A DNA stretch of 64,000 bases. It comes from Pseudoalteromonas sp. R3 (lineage in GTDB: Bacteria; Pseudomonadota; Gammaproteobacteria; Enterobacterales; Alteromonadaceae). This document shows positions 42,463 through 52,143 of the stretch, in pieces. The stretch spans positions 62,001-126,000 of the forward strand of contig NZ_CP034834.1 of NCBI RefSeq assembly GCF_004014715.1, given 5' to 3'. The translations under genes were made by a program, and so were the position numbers. The notes under the pieces were generated by a model. It was not told where the DNA came from. It was given only the letters and a program-made list of their open reading frames with translations, and did not search any database. Each line of letters starts with the position of its first letter. Within the stretch, counting starts at the first letter, position 1.

Positions 42463-44982
42463 CACAAACGGTGCCATCCAATTTGGCTGTAAACCACAAA
42501 ACAGTTTCGCCGATACATGCGCTCAGAGTGTTCAATACCTTGCTCTGGAGGCAGATTCTGCAAGGTAAATATTGGCTGACACTCGCAGCCCTGTGTGTGT
42601 TATTTGTTTATTTGTTACTGAGTAGCTTGTTGGGGCAGGGGGTAGAGCGATTTTTAGCGCAAAATCTACAATCGACGCTGGGTGCAGACACGCAAGTGAC
42701 AGTAAGGCGGCCATGGCAAAAGGCGGAGCTGGACTGGATCACAACGCATTCGACAAAGTCCAGTTTGCAGTCTCAGTACCGTGTGACGCTTAGCAATCAC
42801 GCTCAGCATCAGAGCGCCATTCTAAAGGCAGTGGATAGCAACTATCCGCTTCAGGGAGACATTCACATCAGTCAAAGTAAGGGGCTCGATGCACAGCGTA
42901 CACAACAGGGCCCAGGACTAGGTGAAATCTGGCTTGAGCCAAGGTTAGCAGCGGCCCTGTCCGTGGAGCTGGGAGATACACTTGAACTAAACGGTGTGCC
43001 GCTGCGAGTTTCCGCGCTGTTGTTGCTAGAGCCAGATAGGATCCTTGAAGGCCTGGGCAGTGATATGCGTGCTATGGTATCTCAGTTGAGTCTGTCCGGC
43101 GGTGATCTGACGCCACATCTGAACAGAGCTCTGATGCTGCACGATACTGGGCTTAGCGCCGCCATCGAGCAATTTCAGTCAAGTGCACCGAGCGTGCAGG
43201 TGATCAGTAAATCTCTGAACAATTATCCGCTTGCCAAAGTCTGGCAGCGGGTGCAGAACTTTCTTGGGTTACTCAGTTTGCTCATTGTGCTTTTGACTGT
43301 GTTGATCCTGTGGCTATGCAGCCAGGTACAGGTTCAGCCACTCAAAAAAAGCGTTTCTGTACTGCTTGCCTGTGGTATGGAGCGCCGTATGTTGCCTGCT
43401 TTAGCAATCAGCGCTGGCGCAATTATTCTTATACTCAGCTTGATCCCCGCACTCTTGCTCGCTTTGCTGGCAAGTTATGGCGTGAGTCATCTGGCACAGT
43501 CTTATGTAGATGGGTTTGCGCTTTACTGGCACTGGCAAGATCTGCTTGCGGCCCTTACATTGGCGACCGCTGTGTACTTTTTTATCGCATTGCCTATGTG
43601 GTTGGTGTTGCTCAGGGGGATATTCGTTCGCTGATTGAGCAATGTACTGAGGAAAAGCATATGCGTTGGTTAGCGATTTTAAGCCCAGTGGGGCTGCTGA
43701 CGGCACTGATCCTGATTTATACCGACAACTGGCTACTCAGTGGCATGCTGTTGGGGGATTGGGTGTGTGTGTAGTGCTGGTCTTGCTTGTCACCTGGTTG
43801 GTACTGAAATTTAGTGGCTTTGTTATGCCAAAGCGTTGGGTGTTGGCGCATTTTAGCATGTTGTTGTTACGTAAGCGGATGTCGGTCAAGTTGGTACAGA
43901 TTACGGCACTAGGCTTAAGTGTGACTTTATTGCTGCTGTGTATCAATATGGGCCGGGATGTGACCAATATGCTGGAGCTCTACCTCTATCAGAATCAGGG
44001 CAATGTGTTTGTCAGCCGTGCCAATGAGCAACAAAAAACAGCGCTCGAAGCATTTGTTGAACGATATCAGGGCAGTATCAAAGAAATGCAGCCCTTTCAG
44101 CTGGCTCAGGTGACCCACTTTAACGATATTGTTGTGTCTGAACGGGATGTACAGCCCAGTGACACACAGCGTCGTCTGGAACAGCCCATCAATCTGCACT
44201 GGCATGCTGACATGCCTGAAAACATCACACTGACAGAGGGCAGCTGGGATACGGGCACTTCACAGATGGGAGTCTCTGTCGACCATGAAGTATTCATTGA
44301 ATTAGCACTGTCGCTTGGGGACACTGTTCATTTTGATGTAGCAGGTGAGCGGGTTAAAGCCACAATCAATTCTGTGCATCAATTTAAACCTGGTGGAAGC
44401 TCCGTGACCTTCTGGTTTGTATTGCAACAAAGTAGGGCGGCCAGTGCAGTTGGGCCTGTTTATCATATGGGCAGTATTGAGCTCAATGCAGCGGGCACTT
44501 CGGCGATAGGGGAGTTATGGCGTGCACACCCTCAGCTCCGCCTGGTCACACTGGATGCGTTACTGGGTAAAATACGAGGTCAGGTCAGGGCACTGATTGC
44601 GCTCGTCATGAGTTACAGCGTATTTATTGCCTTGCTTAGTAATCTTCTGATGGTTGCGGCAATTCGGACTCATATGGAAAAAGATCAGACCCGTAACGGA
44701 CTGTTATTGAGTTTTGGCTTATCACAAAGCCAGGGCCTCAGGATCCTTTTGATTGAGTGGCTAACGGTCACTTTGATCCCCACCTTGTGTGCCGTTGCAG
44801 CCATATTCAGTTTTGTTGATGCATTTTATCGGCAGAATCTGGCTATGTCCTATCAGGGCAGCGTATTGATGATGCTGGTCGAGGCGCTCTCCATCGCACT
44901 GGCCATTGCCGCCAGCGGTATCTTGCTGAGTCGCAAACAACTATGCCGCAGCCCCATTGGATTACTCAAAGAAGGACAATAA
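42453..44982 (+). pseudogene. FtsX-type ABC permease, split by two one-base losses
   Basis: As given, the first frame runs 42453-43634 (393 residues) and ends just after LPMWLVLLRG. The homologous text continues in the second frame (GDIRSLIEQCTEE..., from 43616) to a stop at 43772, and then in the third frame (VCVVLVLLVTWLV) to 44982. Adding one G to the G-run at 43615-43619 and one to that at 43753-43757 gives a single protein of about 843 residues with an N-terminal helix, a periplasmic domain, an FtsX core (residues about 270-390) and a second FtsX half at the C-terminus. That is the normal YbbP-like layout. So this is either one real permease gene with two assembly errors or a decayed gene. 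Confidence 0.75.
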
Positions 44983-44984
44983 AA

Positions 44985-46373
44985 ATGAATTTACCACCTT
45001 GGTTTTACTGGTTGTTGTTATTGCTTGCTGCGATCCTGGGGTTTCCGTGTCTGGCGCAGGCACAGATGTTGGGAAGTGCACCACCGTTACAGTGGCAACA
45101 CAAAGAGGTCAGGTATTTGTGGTTGGCCTCGGAGGCGGGTGATATTGAAACCTATCGGTATGACAAAACCGGATATCAATTTGTGAAAACACTCGAGACA
45201 TCCGGTATTAAGGCGGTGGCGATGGACTTGGTGACGCTAGCCGATGAATCTGAACCTGTTCCCGTGGTATTGGCCGAAGATGGTATATATCGATACACAA
45301 AAACCGGATTAATGCCGCTTATAAAAGCACCGCATTTATACCAGCAAAGTCCTCACTGGTTGTTGAGTACACTGCGCGATATTCGTTTCAGTATGGACCT
45401 GGACGAAAACGGCCTGAGTGATTTTATCTTGCCGCACTTTGGTCAGTTAACTTTGTTACTACAACAACAGGATGGCCGTTTTTATCAGCATCAGGTGAAG
45501 CTTGAGCACTCTTATGTATTAAGTACCCATCAGTCTGAAAACTATGCACTGACAATTTCATTGCCAGCGCACTTTGCTCTTCAGGATATCAATCAGGACA
45601 AGCAAGCGGATCTGACATTTGTTATCGACGAGCAAATCTTCGCGCTCAGGCGCACTGAGGCCGGATTTTCGAATAGCTTACTGAGCTGGTCATTCTCTGC
45701 GTCTGATGAAGATAAAACTCGTCAGTTTGGTGCTCTGGTAGATGCCACTGGTGACGGGGTTATCGATTTGCTCATTAAGGAGTCGGGTGAAGGAGATCCT
45801 CACCGGATGCTGATATTGCCTGGGCTTATTAATCCGGCAACCCGAGTTTGGCAAGTCTCAGATACAACCTCCACGATGTTAAAGATGGATGATGAGCTAC
45901 TTCACTTTGGGTATGGAGATTTCAATGGTGACGGGCGTCCAGATCTATATAGTGTCAGTACATCGGTGGGACTGGGCAGTGTGTTGTCTCTGATGTCCAA
46001 TAGAGTGCTGGAATTAGACTTTAACCTGTATCTGCAAGGAGGTGACGGACAGTTCAAACGACAGCGCCGAGGCAGTAAAACACTTCACATGGCTCTGGAC
46101 TTACGCCAAATGTCACAAGACTGGTTGTTCAATGTAGCCGATATCAATGATGATGGGCTAAGTGACCTGATTTTCTTTGATGACTCACAAAATCTAATGC
46201 TCTCCTTTGGTGAGCGTAAATATGGTTTGTCGCGGCGCAGCCAGCCACTGGCGCTACCAGTCAAAGGTAAACCAGCAAAAGTTGTATTACTTAACAACAC
46301 GAACCAGACATCCTTATGGTTTTTACAGCACAATGAACAGAGTGAGAAAGTTTATATAAAATACCGACTTTAA
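44985..46373 (+). CDS. Secreted FG-GAP/VCBS repeat protein of the ABC operon
   Basis: ATG 44985 has GAAGGAC 8 bases upstream and starts a signal peptide (MNLPPWFYWLLLLLAAILGFPCLAQAQ). The 462 residues contain five calcium-loop turns: DLDENGLSDFI, DINQDKQADLT, DATGDGVIDLL, DFNGDGRPDLY and DINDDGLSDLI. These make a beta-propeller-like fold in the periplasm or at the surface. It begins two bases after the permease stop, so the operon is ATPase-permease-FG-GAP. A role as the transporter's substrate-side partner is inferred from position only. Confidence 0.8.
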   Translation: MNLPPWFYWLLLLLAAILGFPCLAQAQMLGSAPPLQWQHKEVRYLWLASEAGDIETYRYDKTGYQFVKTLETSGIKAVAMDLVTLADESEPVPVVLAEDGIYRYTKTGLMPLIKAPHLYQQSPHWLLSTLRDIRFSMDLDENGLSDFILPHFGQLTLLLQQQDGRFYQHQVKLEHSYVLSTHQSENYALTISLPAHFALQDINQDKQADLTFVIDEQIFALRRTEAGFSNSLLSWSFSASDEDKTRQFGALVDATGDGVIDLLIKESGEGDPHRMLILPGLINPATRVWQVSDTTSTMLKMDDELLHFGYGDFNGDGRPDLYSVSTSVGLGSVLSLMSNRVLELDFNLYLQGGDGQFKRQRRGSKTLHMALDLRQMSQDWLFNVADINDDGLSDLIFFDDSQNLMLSFGERKYGLSRRSQPLALPVKGKPAKVVLLNNTNQTSLWFLQHNEQSEKVYIKYRL

Positions 46374-46547
46374 GACGATAATTGCCACAATCAGGCACAC
46401 TTACTGACAGTTCGCTACAGAGTTGAACAACCTTAGCTAAGCATTCTACAGAATTGCGCACCTCGTTCATTTAGCCTTAAGTCTCCTCATTAGGACCAGC
46501 TCAGACACTCTGAGCTGGATTGTAATCAAATGGAAAAGGACGAAGGT

Positions 46548-49043
46548 ATGTTTGACTTGATGGGTAAAAAAGCGAAAGGGTGGATGCCACTTAGTCTGGT
46601 AAGTGCGGCGTTACTATTGGCTGGGTGTGGTAACAGTAATGATGATCATGCGCTTACAAAGCACAAGGGCATTTGGGTGCAACAGGGCACTGGCAACTTG
46701 TGGCAGTTTGATACCGACAATTTACGACGTTTTCAGTACAACAGTTTTGGATGTGTACTGGTTGAAGAGCATTCTTATAAAGAACTGGACGAGCTGGATC
46801 AGCATCTCAAAAGTGACAAAACAACACTGACGCTAACCACTTATGCGACCAACGACTGGGTGTTTGAAAAGCAGCCTGAAATGCGCGAGCAATGTAAGCC
46901 TAAGCAGCGTCTCAGCGGTGATGATCCGGTGGCAAACTTTGAGTATTTCTGGCACACATTTAACGACTATTATGCGTTTTTTGAGCTCAGAGACATTAAC
47001 TGGCAGGCAGCCTATACCGCGTACCGACCACAGATCAGTGCTGATACGACCCCTGAGCAGCTTGCGGACGTGTTTGAGGCCATGCTGGAAGATTTTGATG
47101 ATACGCACGTATCACTCACAGATGGCAAGCGCTTTGAGATCTCAGGTGAAGGTGGCACTGAGTTGTATGAAGATTTAGCCTGGCTTATGCAGCAACGTCA
47201 TGGCGATGAGTGGGAAGATCATATCGACGAAGCTTATGACGGGCAGCTGAGTGTATTTGCCAGAATGACTGGCTTATACCTTTTAGATAAAAAGCTGACC
47301 CGATACAAAGACAGTAATGCGCTGGGGTGGGGTAAGCTGGAAGGCAATTTAGGTTATATTCGGATAGACCGTGAGGCTGCGATGCTGGCGAGCGAAGAGA
47401 CTGAGGTTGATGAGTTCTTTGCGGTTATTTCGCATGCAAAGCAAGATATCGAAGATACCCGCACTTTAATGGCCGAAGTGATGAAAGACTTGGCTGACAG
47501 CGATGGGATCATCATTGATCTGCGAGTAAATGATGGCGGATTTGATGGTGTGTCATTGGAAATTGCGCGATTCTTTAATGACAAAGCACAGACGGTGGCA
47601 TACAAGCAGATCCTTAACGCCGATTATCAGCAAGATAAGCAGGCGTTAACACTCAAAGCGACGCCCGACCAGGCTTATACTAAACCTGTATATGTGCTGA
47701 CCGGCGAGCTGGCATACAGCGCAGGTGAAGTGCTGACTCAAACCCTCAAATCCTTGCCACATGTAACTTTGATCGGCGGTGCGACTAATGGAGCTGTGTC
47801 AGATGCACTGGACTTTAAGCTCCCCAATGGCTGGACGGGTTCATTGAGCCATCAAACCTATTCAGACCTTAACAACCAGGTGCTCGAAGTCACGGGTGTG
47901 ACGCCTGATATCTCTGTGCCCGTTTATGTGACAAAAGAAGTCGAATGGATGTCTGATAACGTGCTTGATTATGCAATGCAAACATCGGGTGTAGCACCGA
48001 GTCGCGGCTTTGACTTTAACGGCGTAGATCAGACCTTCACTCAGAGCCTTACTGAGATGGACATTCCGGGTGTGGCTGTGGCTGTGATTAAAGATGGCCA
48101 GATCATTTTCGAAAAGGGTTATGGTGTGTCGAATCTTGAGACCAATCAACCCATGACAGCCCATGCGCCAATGAATGTTGGTTCAACCAGTAAAGCGGTA
48201 ATGGGAACTGGCTTGATGCAGTTGATAGAGCAAGGTCAACTCAATTTGGACACTGCGCTGTCTCAAATGAATTTGCCGTTTGAGGTAGCCCATCCAAACT
48301 CAGAGCGCGATATCACGCTGAGACATTTGGTGACACATACCTCAGGCATCCGGGATACATCGCAATACAACTGTAGCTACTATATTCACGGTACCAACTT
48401 ATCTCTATATGCTCAGGGAGGCCATGAAAGTTGTGAAGAGACTACACTGACAGATTCGACAGAATTCTTTCAGGCTTATTTATTACCTGATGGTCAGTAT
48501 TATAGTGAGGATGTATATATAGGTGAAGGCAGTGTGCCAGCAGGTAGTATCCATAATTACAGCAATGTGGGCGCTGGCCTGGCGGGGTATGCCGTTGAGA
48601 AGCTACTCAATATCAGTTTGGTAGAGCATATGCAGCAGAACCTGTTTGCTCCGCTGGGAATGAATAATACCCACTGGGATTATACACAGTTGCCAGAAGA
48701 AAACCCAAAATCACCTCAGTACGCCATAGATAATGAAGGTGTTGCGCATTATGTGCCTGAATTCAGCTACCCGACGTTTTTCGACGGAGACCTGAATTCC
48801 ACCGCGCACGATCTGGCTCGTTTCTTAATTGCCATCAGCCAGGGAGGCACACTGGACAATGCCAGCGTATTGAGTGAGCAAAGTATTGCGACTATGCTGT
48901 CTGTGCAAACCGATGTGCCCACCTACTGGATGGACACACAAGGGCTGTTCTGGTTCTGGCAAGGCCCATTTGTCGGTCATGACGGTGGAGATCCGGGCAC
49001 CCATACCATTATGAGCTACAACCCTACACTAAGACGGGCATAG
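46548..49043 (+). CDS. Lipoprotein fusing an S41 peptidase and a class C beta-lactamase-like serine hydrolase
   Basis: ATG 46548 (GAAGG upstream) is preferred to 46530. A lipobox LAGC sets Cys27. Residues of about 130-440 are an S41 protease domain: LGYIRIDR, GIIIDLRVNDGG and the catalytic Ser391 in GELAYSAGEVL. Residues of about 480-832 are a penicillin-binding/beta-lactamase fold: Ser546-x-x-Lys549 in GSTSKAV, Tyr671-Ser-Asn in NYSNVG, and HDGG in place of KTG. The frame as given ends LRRA at 49043, in the middle of the last strand; one more A at 49031-49032 opens TGIVALANAEDGTLGNGS and extends the protein to a stop at 49153. Both active sites are complete before that point. Confidence 0.85.
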   Translation: MFDLMGKKAKGWMPLSLVSAALLLAGCGNSNDDHALTKHKGIWVQQGTGNLWQFDTDNLRRFQYNSFGCVLVEEHSYKELDELDQHLKSDKTTLTLTTYATNDWVFEKQPEMREQCKPKQRLSGDDPVANFEYFWHTFNDYYAFFELRDINWQAAYTAYRPQISADTTPEQLADVFEAMLEDFDDTHVSLTDGKRFEISGEGGTELYEDLAWLMQQRHGDEWEDHIDEAYDGQLSVFARMTGLYLLDKKLTRYKDSNALGWGKLEGNLGYIRIDREAAMLASEETEVDEFFAVISHAKQDIEDTRTLMAEVMKDLADSDGIIIDLRVNDGGFDGVSLEIARFFNDKAQTVAYKQILNADYQQDKQALTLKATPDQAYTKPVYVLTGELAYSAGEVLTQTLKSLPHVTLIGGATNGAVSDALDFKLPNGWTGSLSHQTYSDLNNQVLEVTGVTPDISVPVYVTKEVEWMSDNVLDYAMQTSGVAPSRGFDFNGVDQTFTQSLTEMDIPGVAVAVIKDGQIIFEKGYGVSNLETNQPMTAHAPMNVGSTSKAVMGTGLMQLIEQGQLNLDTALSQMNLPFEVAHPNSERDITLRHLVTHTSGIRDTSQYNCSYYIHGTNLSLYAQGGHESCEETTLTDSTEFFQAYLLPDGQYYSEDVYIGEGSVPAGSIHNYSNVGAGLAGYAVEKLLNISLVEHMQQNLFAPLGMNNTHWDYTQLPEENPKSPQYAIDNEGVAHYVPEFSYPTFFDGDLNSTAHDLARFLIAISQGGTLDNASVLSEQSIATMLSVQTDVPTYWMDTQGLFWFWQGPFVGHDGGDPGTHTIMSYNPTLRRA

Positions 49044-49176
49044 TTGCGCTTGCCAATGCAGAGGACGGTACTTTGGGAAATGGGTCAAACATGCGGCGTT
49101 TACAAACACACCTGGCTGCATTCTATCGTGCCGGTGTGGCGCATCAGGATTAACTTGTTTCTTGTGATAAAGTAGC

Positions 49177-49200
49177 AGGAGGGCTTATGCCCTCCTTTTT
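49177..49200. terminator. Rho-independent terminator
   Basis: AGGAGGGC-ttat-GCCCTCCT is a perfect 8-bp stem followed by TTTT. It ends the fusion-protein gene and faces the end of the convergent small lipoprotein gene. Confidence 0.92.
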
Positions 49201-49201
49201 G

Positions 49202-49606
49202 CTATAACAAAGTGAAACCTTGCGGTGCTTTAGGCGCTTCAAATTGATACAAATTTACATAAATCGTGACGGGCTTTTTCTGGCCCCGATAGCTAAGTTC
49301 ATACTTATCCAGCATACCACCGCCAAATAGCATAGATTTATCTTCAAACGGGCAGCAACTGCCAAGTCGTTTTACCTCGACGGGCTCGCCATTAGGACCT
49401 GTCAGGCTCTGAAAGTAGTCAATATGACTGCCTTCATACTTGGAGCCACGCAAAAAGCCGCCCAGTTTGATCGGTTTGTGTGGCACAAAGCCATACTCAG
49501 GGTCGCTTGCAGTAAATTCGGTGTCGCCTGTAATACCGGGTTCAGATGAAGTGGTCTGACAGCCGCTTAGCAACGCGAAAAAGAAAATCAGGAGTATGTA
49601 CTTCAT
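49202..49606 (-). CDS. Small lipoprotein of unknown function
   Basis: ATG 49606 follows AAGGAAC at good distance and starts a lipoprotein signal peptide, MKYILLIFFFALLSGC (Cys16). The 134-residue product has no known domain. GFVPHKPIKLGGFLRG and RLGSCCPFEDKSMLFGGG are notable; the Cys-Cys pair could bind a metal or form disulfides. It follows the acetyltransferase gene by 10 bases and is probably co-transcribed. Confidence 0.75.
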   Translation of the reverse strand: MKYILLIFFFALLSGCQTTSSEPGITGDTEFTASDPEYGFVPHKPIKLGGFLRGSKYEGSHIDYFQSLTGPNGEPVEVKRLGSCCPFEDKSMLFGGGMLDKYELSYRGQKKPVTIYVNLYQFEAPKAPQGFTLL

Positions 49607-49616
49607 GATATGTTCC

Positions 49617-50129
49617 TTATAGGGAGATTTTATAAACGTTGTTATTGATTGTACTACCGAATGCCTCAAAACTGAGAGTACCTATTTGCTGAGCGCCCAA
49701 TCGACGATAAAACTGATTAGCTGCGTTTTCTGTCCAGGTGTAGAGCCACATTGGCGTGCCAAACTGCCGCGCGACCTGGTTCAGTAAAGCGCGACCCAGC
49801 CCAGCGCCCTGAAATGGCCTGTCTATGTAGAGTTTTTCAACTTCATAGCCATTGTCTGCTGTCTGGTAGTGAGCGGTGAGATTGAGCAGCACGAAGCCCT
49901 GTAATACGCCATCGCATTCACTGACAAGCAGCTGGTAGTCAGGCTGCTCAAGCAAAGACTGAAAATAGGTTGGGGTGAAGGTATTGTTCGCATACTCGAT
50001 ATACTCAGGCTTAACTTGGTCTCTGGCGTAAGTGTCCAGCCAGACCCGAGCTGCCAATAGAGCCAGGCTTTGACAGTCCTGGGTTTTTGCTTGTCTGATC
50101 TCATAATTGTGTTTGTTATTTTTATTCAC
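49617..50129 (-). CDS. GNAT-family N-acetyltransferase
   Basis: Residues of about 8-170 form a GNAT domain: IRQAKTQDCQSLALLA, LYIDRPFQGAGLGRALLNQV (the acetyl-CoA pyrophosphate loop, a Q-x-x-G-x-G/A form) and NAANQFYRRLGAQQIG. The acceptor is unknown. The frame has no ATG before the domain. GTG 50129 is used because it starts just before the domain; the frame stays open 216 bases further upstream with hydrophobic text that overlaps the divergent gene's control region. No good ribosome site marks any start. Confidence 0.75.
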   Translation of the reverse strand: MNKNNKHNYEIRQAKTQDCQSLALLAARVWLDTYARDQVKPEYIEYANNTFTPTYFQSLLEQPDYQLLVSECDGVLQGFVLLNLTAHYQTADNGYEVEKLYIDRPFQGAGLGRALLNQVARQFGTPMWLYTWTENAANQFYRRLGAQQIGTLSFEAFGSTINNNVYKISL

Positions 50130-50367
50130 GAGAGGTTGTCTTTTTAACGGCTCTTTGGGCAATAATAAAGCGCTTGGCACTATCAGGAGAAGGTTGGTGG
50201 TTAGCGGATTAAATGTTTCAAACAAAATCACAGGTTGCAATACGTCTACCGCCAGTAATAAGCCAACCAATGTAATAATATTCAAATGGATATATTGCTT
50301 AGTATATGTATTTGTACCGAAATTTAAAGTAGTTTGTAGGTGCAATAACGGACAAGGAAATCAACTG

Positions 50368-51585
50368 ATGGGTATTAAAACGGGGAAACCAGGTGTGTGG
50401 CTTGCCATGCTGATCTGGTTAGTCAGCAGTTGTGGCGGGACGCAACGCGCTGCATACGGTGAAGTCAGGCAGCCTGAAAACCGTCTTCACAGGCAGATAG
50501 ACCCCTTGCTGGTAGATTTAGTATCGGACTTTATCCCAGGTGTAAGCCTGTATATTGAAACATCGGGTGAGCGCTATTATGGTAGCGCCGGATATGCCGA
50601 CCTCCAGACTCAGGCTCCCATGACCAGCCAGACCCTGATCCCCAGTGGTAGTGCCGGAAAAAAGCTGGTGGGACTGCTTGCTGCGACCTTACATGACAAA
50701 CAGCACCTCAATCTGGATGAGCCTGTATTGCCCTGGGTGGTGAAATATATGGTGGGCCGCATCCAGAATCTTGAAACCATGACATTGCGTCAGCTGCTAA
50801 ATCACAGCGCCGGGATCGTTGAATACAATGATGTGGGTGAGCTGGATTTTATTTGGGCGCAACTGGCAGACGAGGTGCACCGCAAGGGCAACCGTTTTGC
50901 ACTGCAGTTTGTTCTGGATCAGCCTGCTTATTTTGAGCCGGGCTCCGGCTTTGCCTATTCAAACTCTGGCTATGTGCTGGCGGGCATGGTGATTGAAAAC
51001 AAGTTAAAACAACCGCTTGGTGAGTTAATACACGAGCATGTCCTTGAGCCTCTGGCATTAACAGAGACTTTCGTAAAAGGGTATGATGTTGAAGCGGATG
51101 ATGTGGCATCGGGCTACTTCTTCAACATGGAGGAACCTGATTTTATTTTACCCTACCGTCAGCGCTACAACACAAAACAGCTGATTGTGAATACGGCATT
51201 AGCAGATGCGCCGGTTGCATCTAGCGCACGGGACATGGCAAAGCTACTCAAAGCCATTATTGTTAAAGAGCAATCGGTTAATGAGCGCATTTATCGCAAT
51301 ATGGTCGGTGATGCACATTTACAAACAGCCCGTTGGCTGCCGGACTTTTTGCAAGGGGAGTTGTATTATGGCTTAGGGGTGATGGTGGAAAAGTACGATG
51401 AGGGCGTTTTGTATCATCATGGCGGCAACGAGTTTGGCTATATTACACAAAGTGTCTATCTGGCTGAGCAGGATGTGGCGATCGGATTGATCGCCAATTG
51501 CGGGGCTCAGGATGAATGTGATGAGCCGGTTATCGCGCTGACTCACACACTGATCGAATATTTTATTGCAGATAATAGCGACTAA
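50368..51585 (+). CDS. Beta-lactamase-family serine hydrolase, lipoprotein
   Basis: ATG 50368 has AAGGAAA 8 bases upstream and starts a signal peptide ending in the lipobox VSSC (Cys22). The 405 residues have the class C beta-lactamase/PBP motifs: Ser95-x-x-Lys98 in GSAGKK, Tyr-Ser-Asn in YSNSGY and HHGGNEFG in place of KTG. Such proteins are D-aminopeptidases, esterases or carboxypeptidases more often than true beta-lactamases. Text upstream of 50368 in frame is promoter DNA, not protein. Confidence 0.85.
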   Translation: MGIKTGKPGVWLAMLIWLVSSCGGTQRAAYGEVRQPENRLHRQIDPLLVDLVSDFIPGVSLYIETSGERYYGSAGYADLQTQAPMTSQTLIPSGSAGKKLVGLLAATLHDKQHLNLDEPVLPWVVKYMVGRIQNLETMTLRQLLNHSAGIVEYNDVGELDFIWAQLADEVHRKGNRFALQFVLDQPAYFEPGSGFAYSNSGYVLAGMVIENKLKQPLGELIHEHVLEPLALTETFVKGYDVEADDVASGYFFNMEEPDFILPYRQRYNTKQLIVNTALADAPVASSARDMAKLLKAIIVKEQSVNERIYRNMVGDAHLQTARWLPDFLQGELYYGLGVMVEKYDEGVLYHHGGNEFGYITQSVYLAEQDVAIGLIANCGAQDECDEPVIALTHTLIEYFIADNSD

Positions 51586-52143
51586 GCGGATTGCTCTGAG
51601 ATTCAAGCAGGTCGGCTATAGCTTGGCGCGTGTCATTATTTTTATTCTGGCTAAGTTTAAAAGTGCCTGTTATTGACTCTATCTCAATTTTGAAAAAAAA
51701 CAGCTGAGAGAATAATTTTGTAATTTGACTCTCACTAAGTACCGACATATCCCAGGGGTTGGATGGGATTCAAACTGGCTTAACTGGCGCTTCATGATTG
51801 CATGCTTATCGTCAGAGTGTTTGATTTCCCTGATTTGCCCTTGGATATGAACAGTAGCGTAATCCCAGGTGGGCAGCGACAGACCGGTTATCTGACTGGG
51901 TGATAAATAAGCATCTGGTCCTGTGAATAAAACATGCAACCGAGCGTTATCCAGTTTAATTAATGGGTTTGTTGGGTTGGCATGCCCTACTAAGTGAGTT
52001 TTTGCTTCATTCAGACTCAAAGGCATGTGCACAAAAGGCGTGTCAGGTACCCCAACCGCCAAGGTGGCAAGAGGGTGCGCTTCTATCAGTTGCCACAGGC
52101 GTTCGGTGAGGTGTTCAGAAAAAGCGGTACGTGGATAACTCAT
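51563..52143 (-). pseudogene. PaiB-like FMN-binding regulator, broken by a one-base loss
   Basis: ATG 52143 begins MSYPRTAFSEHLTERLWQLI and then PLATLAV, typical of PaiB, a split-barrel FMN-binding protein that acts as a negative regulator in Bacillus. The frame reads correctly to QFESHPTP and then runs into unrelated text ending at 51679. In the next frame the family text resumes as NPWDMSVLSESQITKLF, then FKIEIESITGTFKLSQNK, to a stop at 51563. Adding one T (A on the coding strand) to the pair at 51759-51760 joins them into a protein of about 193 residues, near the usual 200. The ATG overlaps the stop of the upstream GNAT gene (ATGA). Confidence 0.75.

Noticed and set aside
50130..50345. 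Hydrophobic N-terminal extension of the GNAT protein
   Set aside because: The only start is a TTG without a ribosome site and the stretch overlaps the control region of the divergent gene. It remains possible but is not supported.
50107..50367. N-terminal extension of the serine hydrolase
   Set aside because: It would add Cys- and Asn-rich text before a perfect lipoprotein signal peptide; the ATG at 50368 has a good ribosome site.
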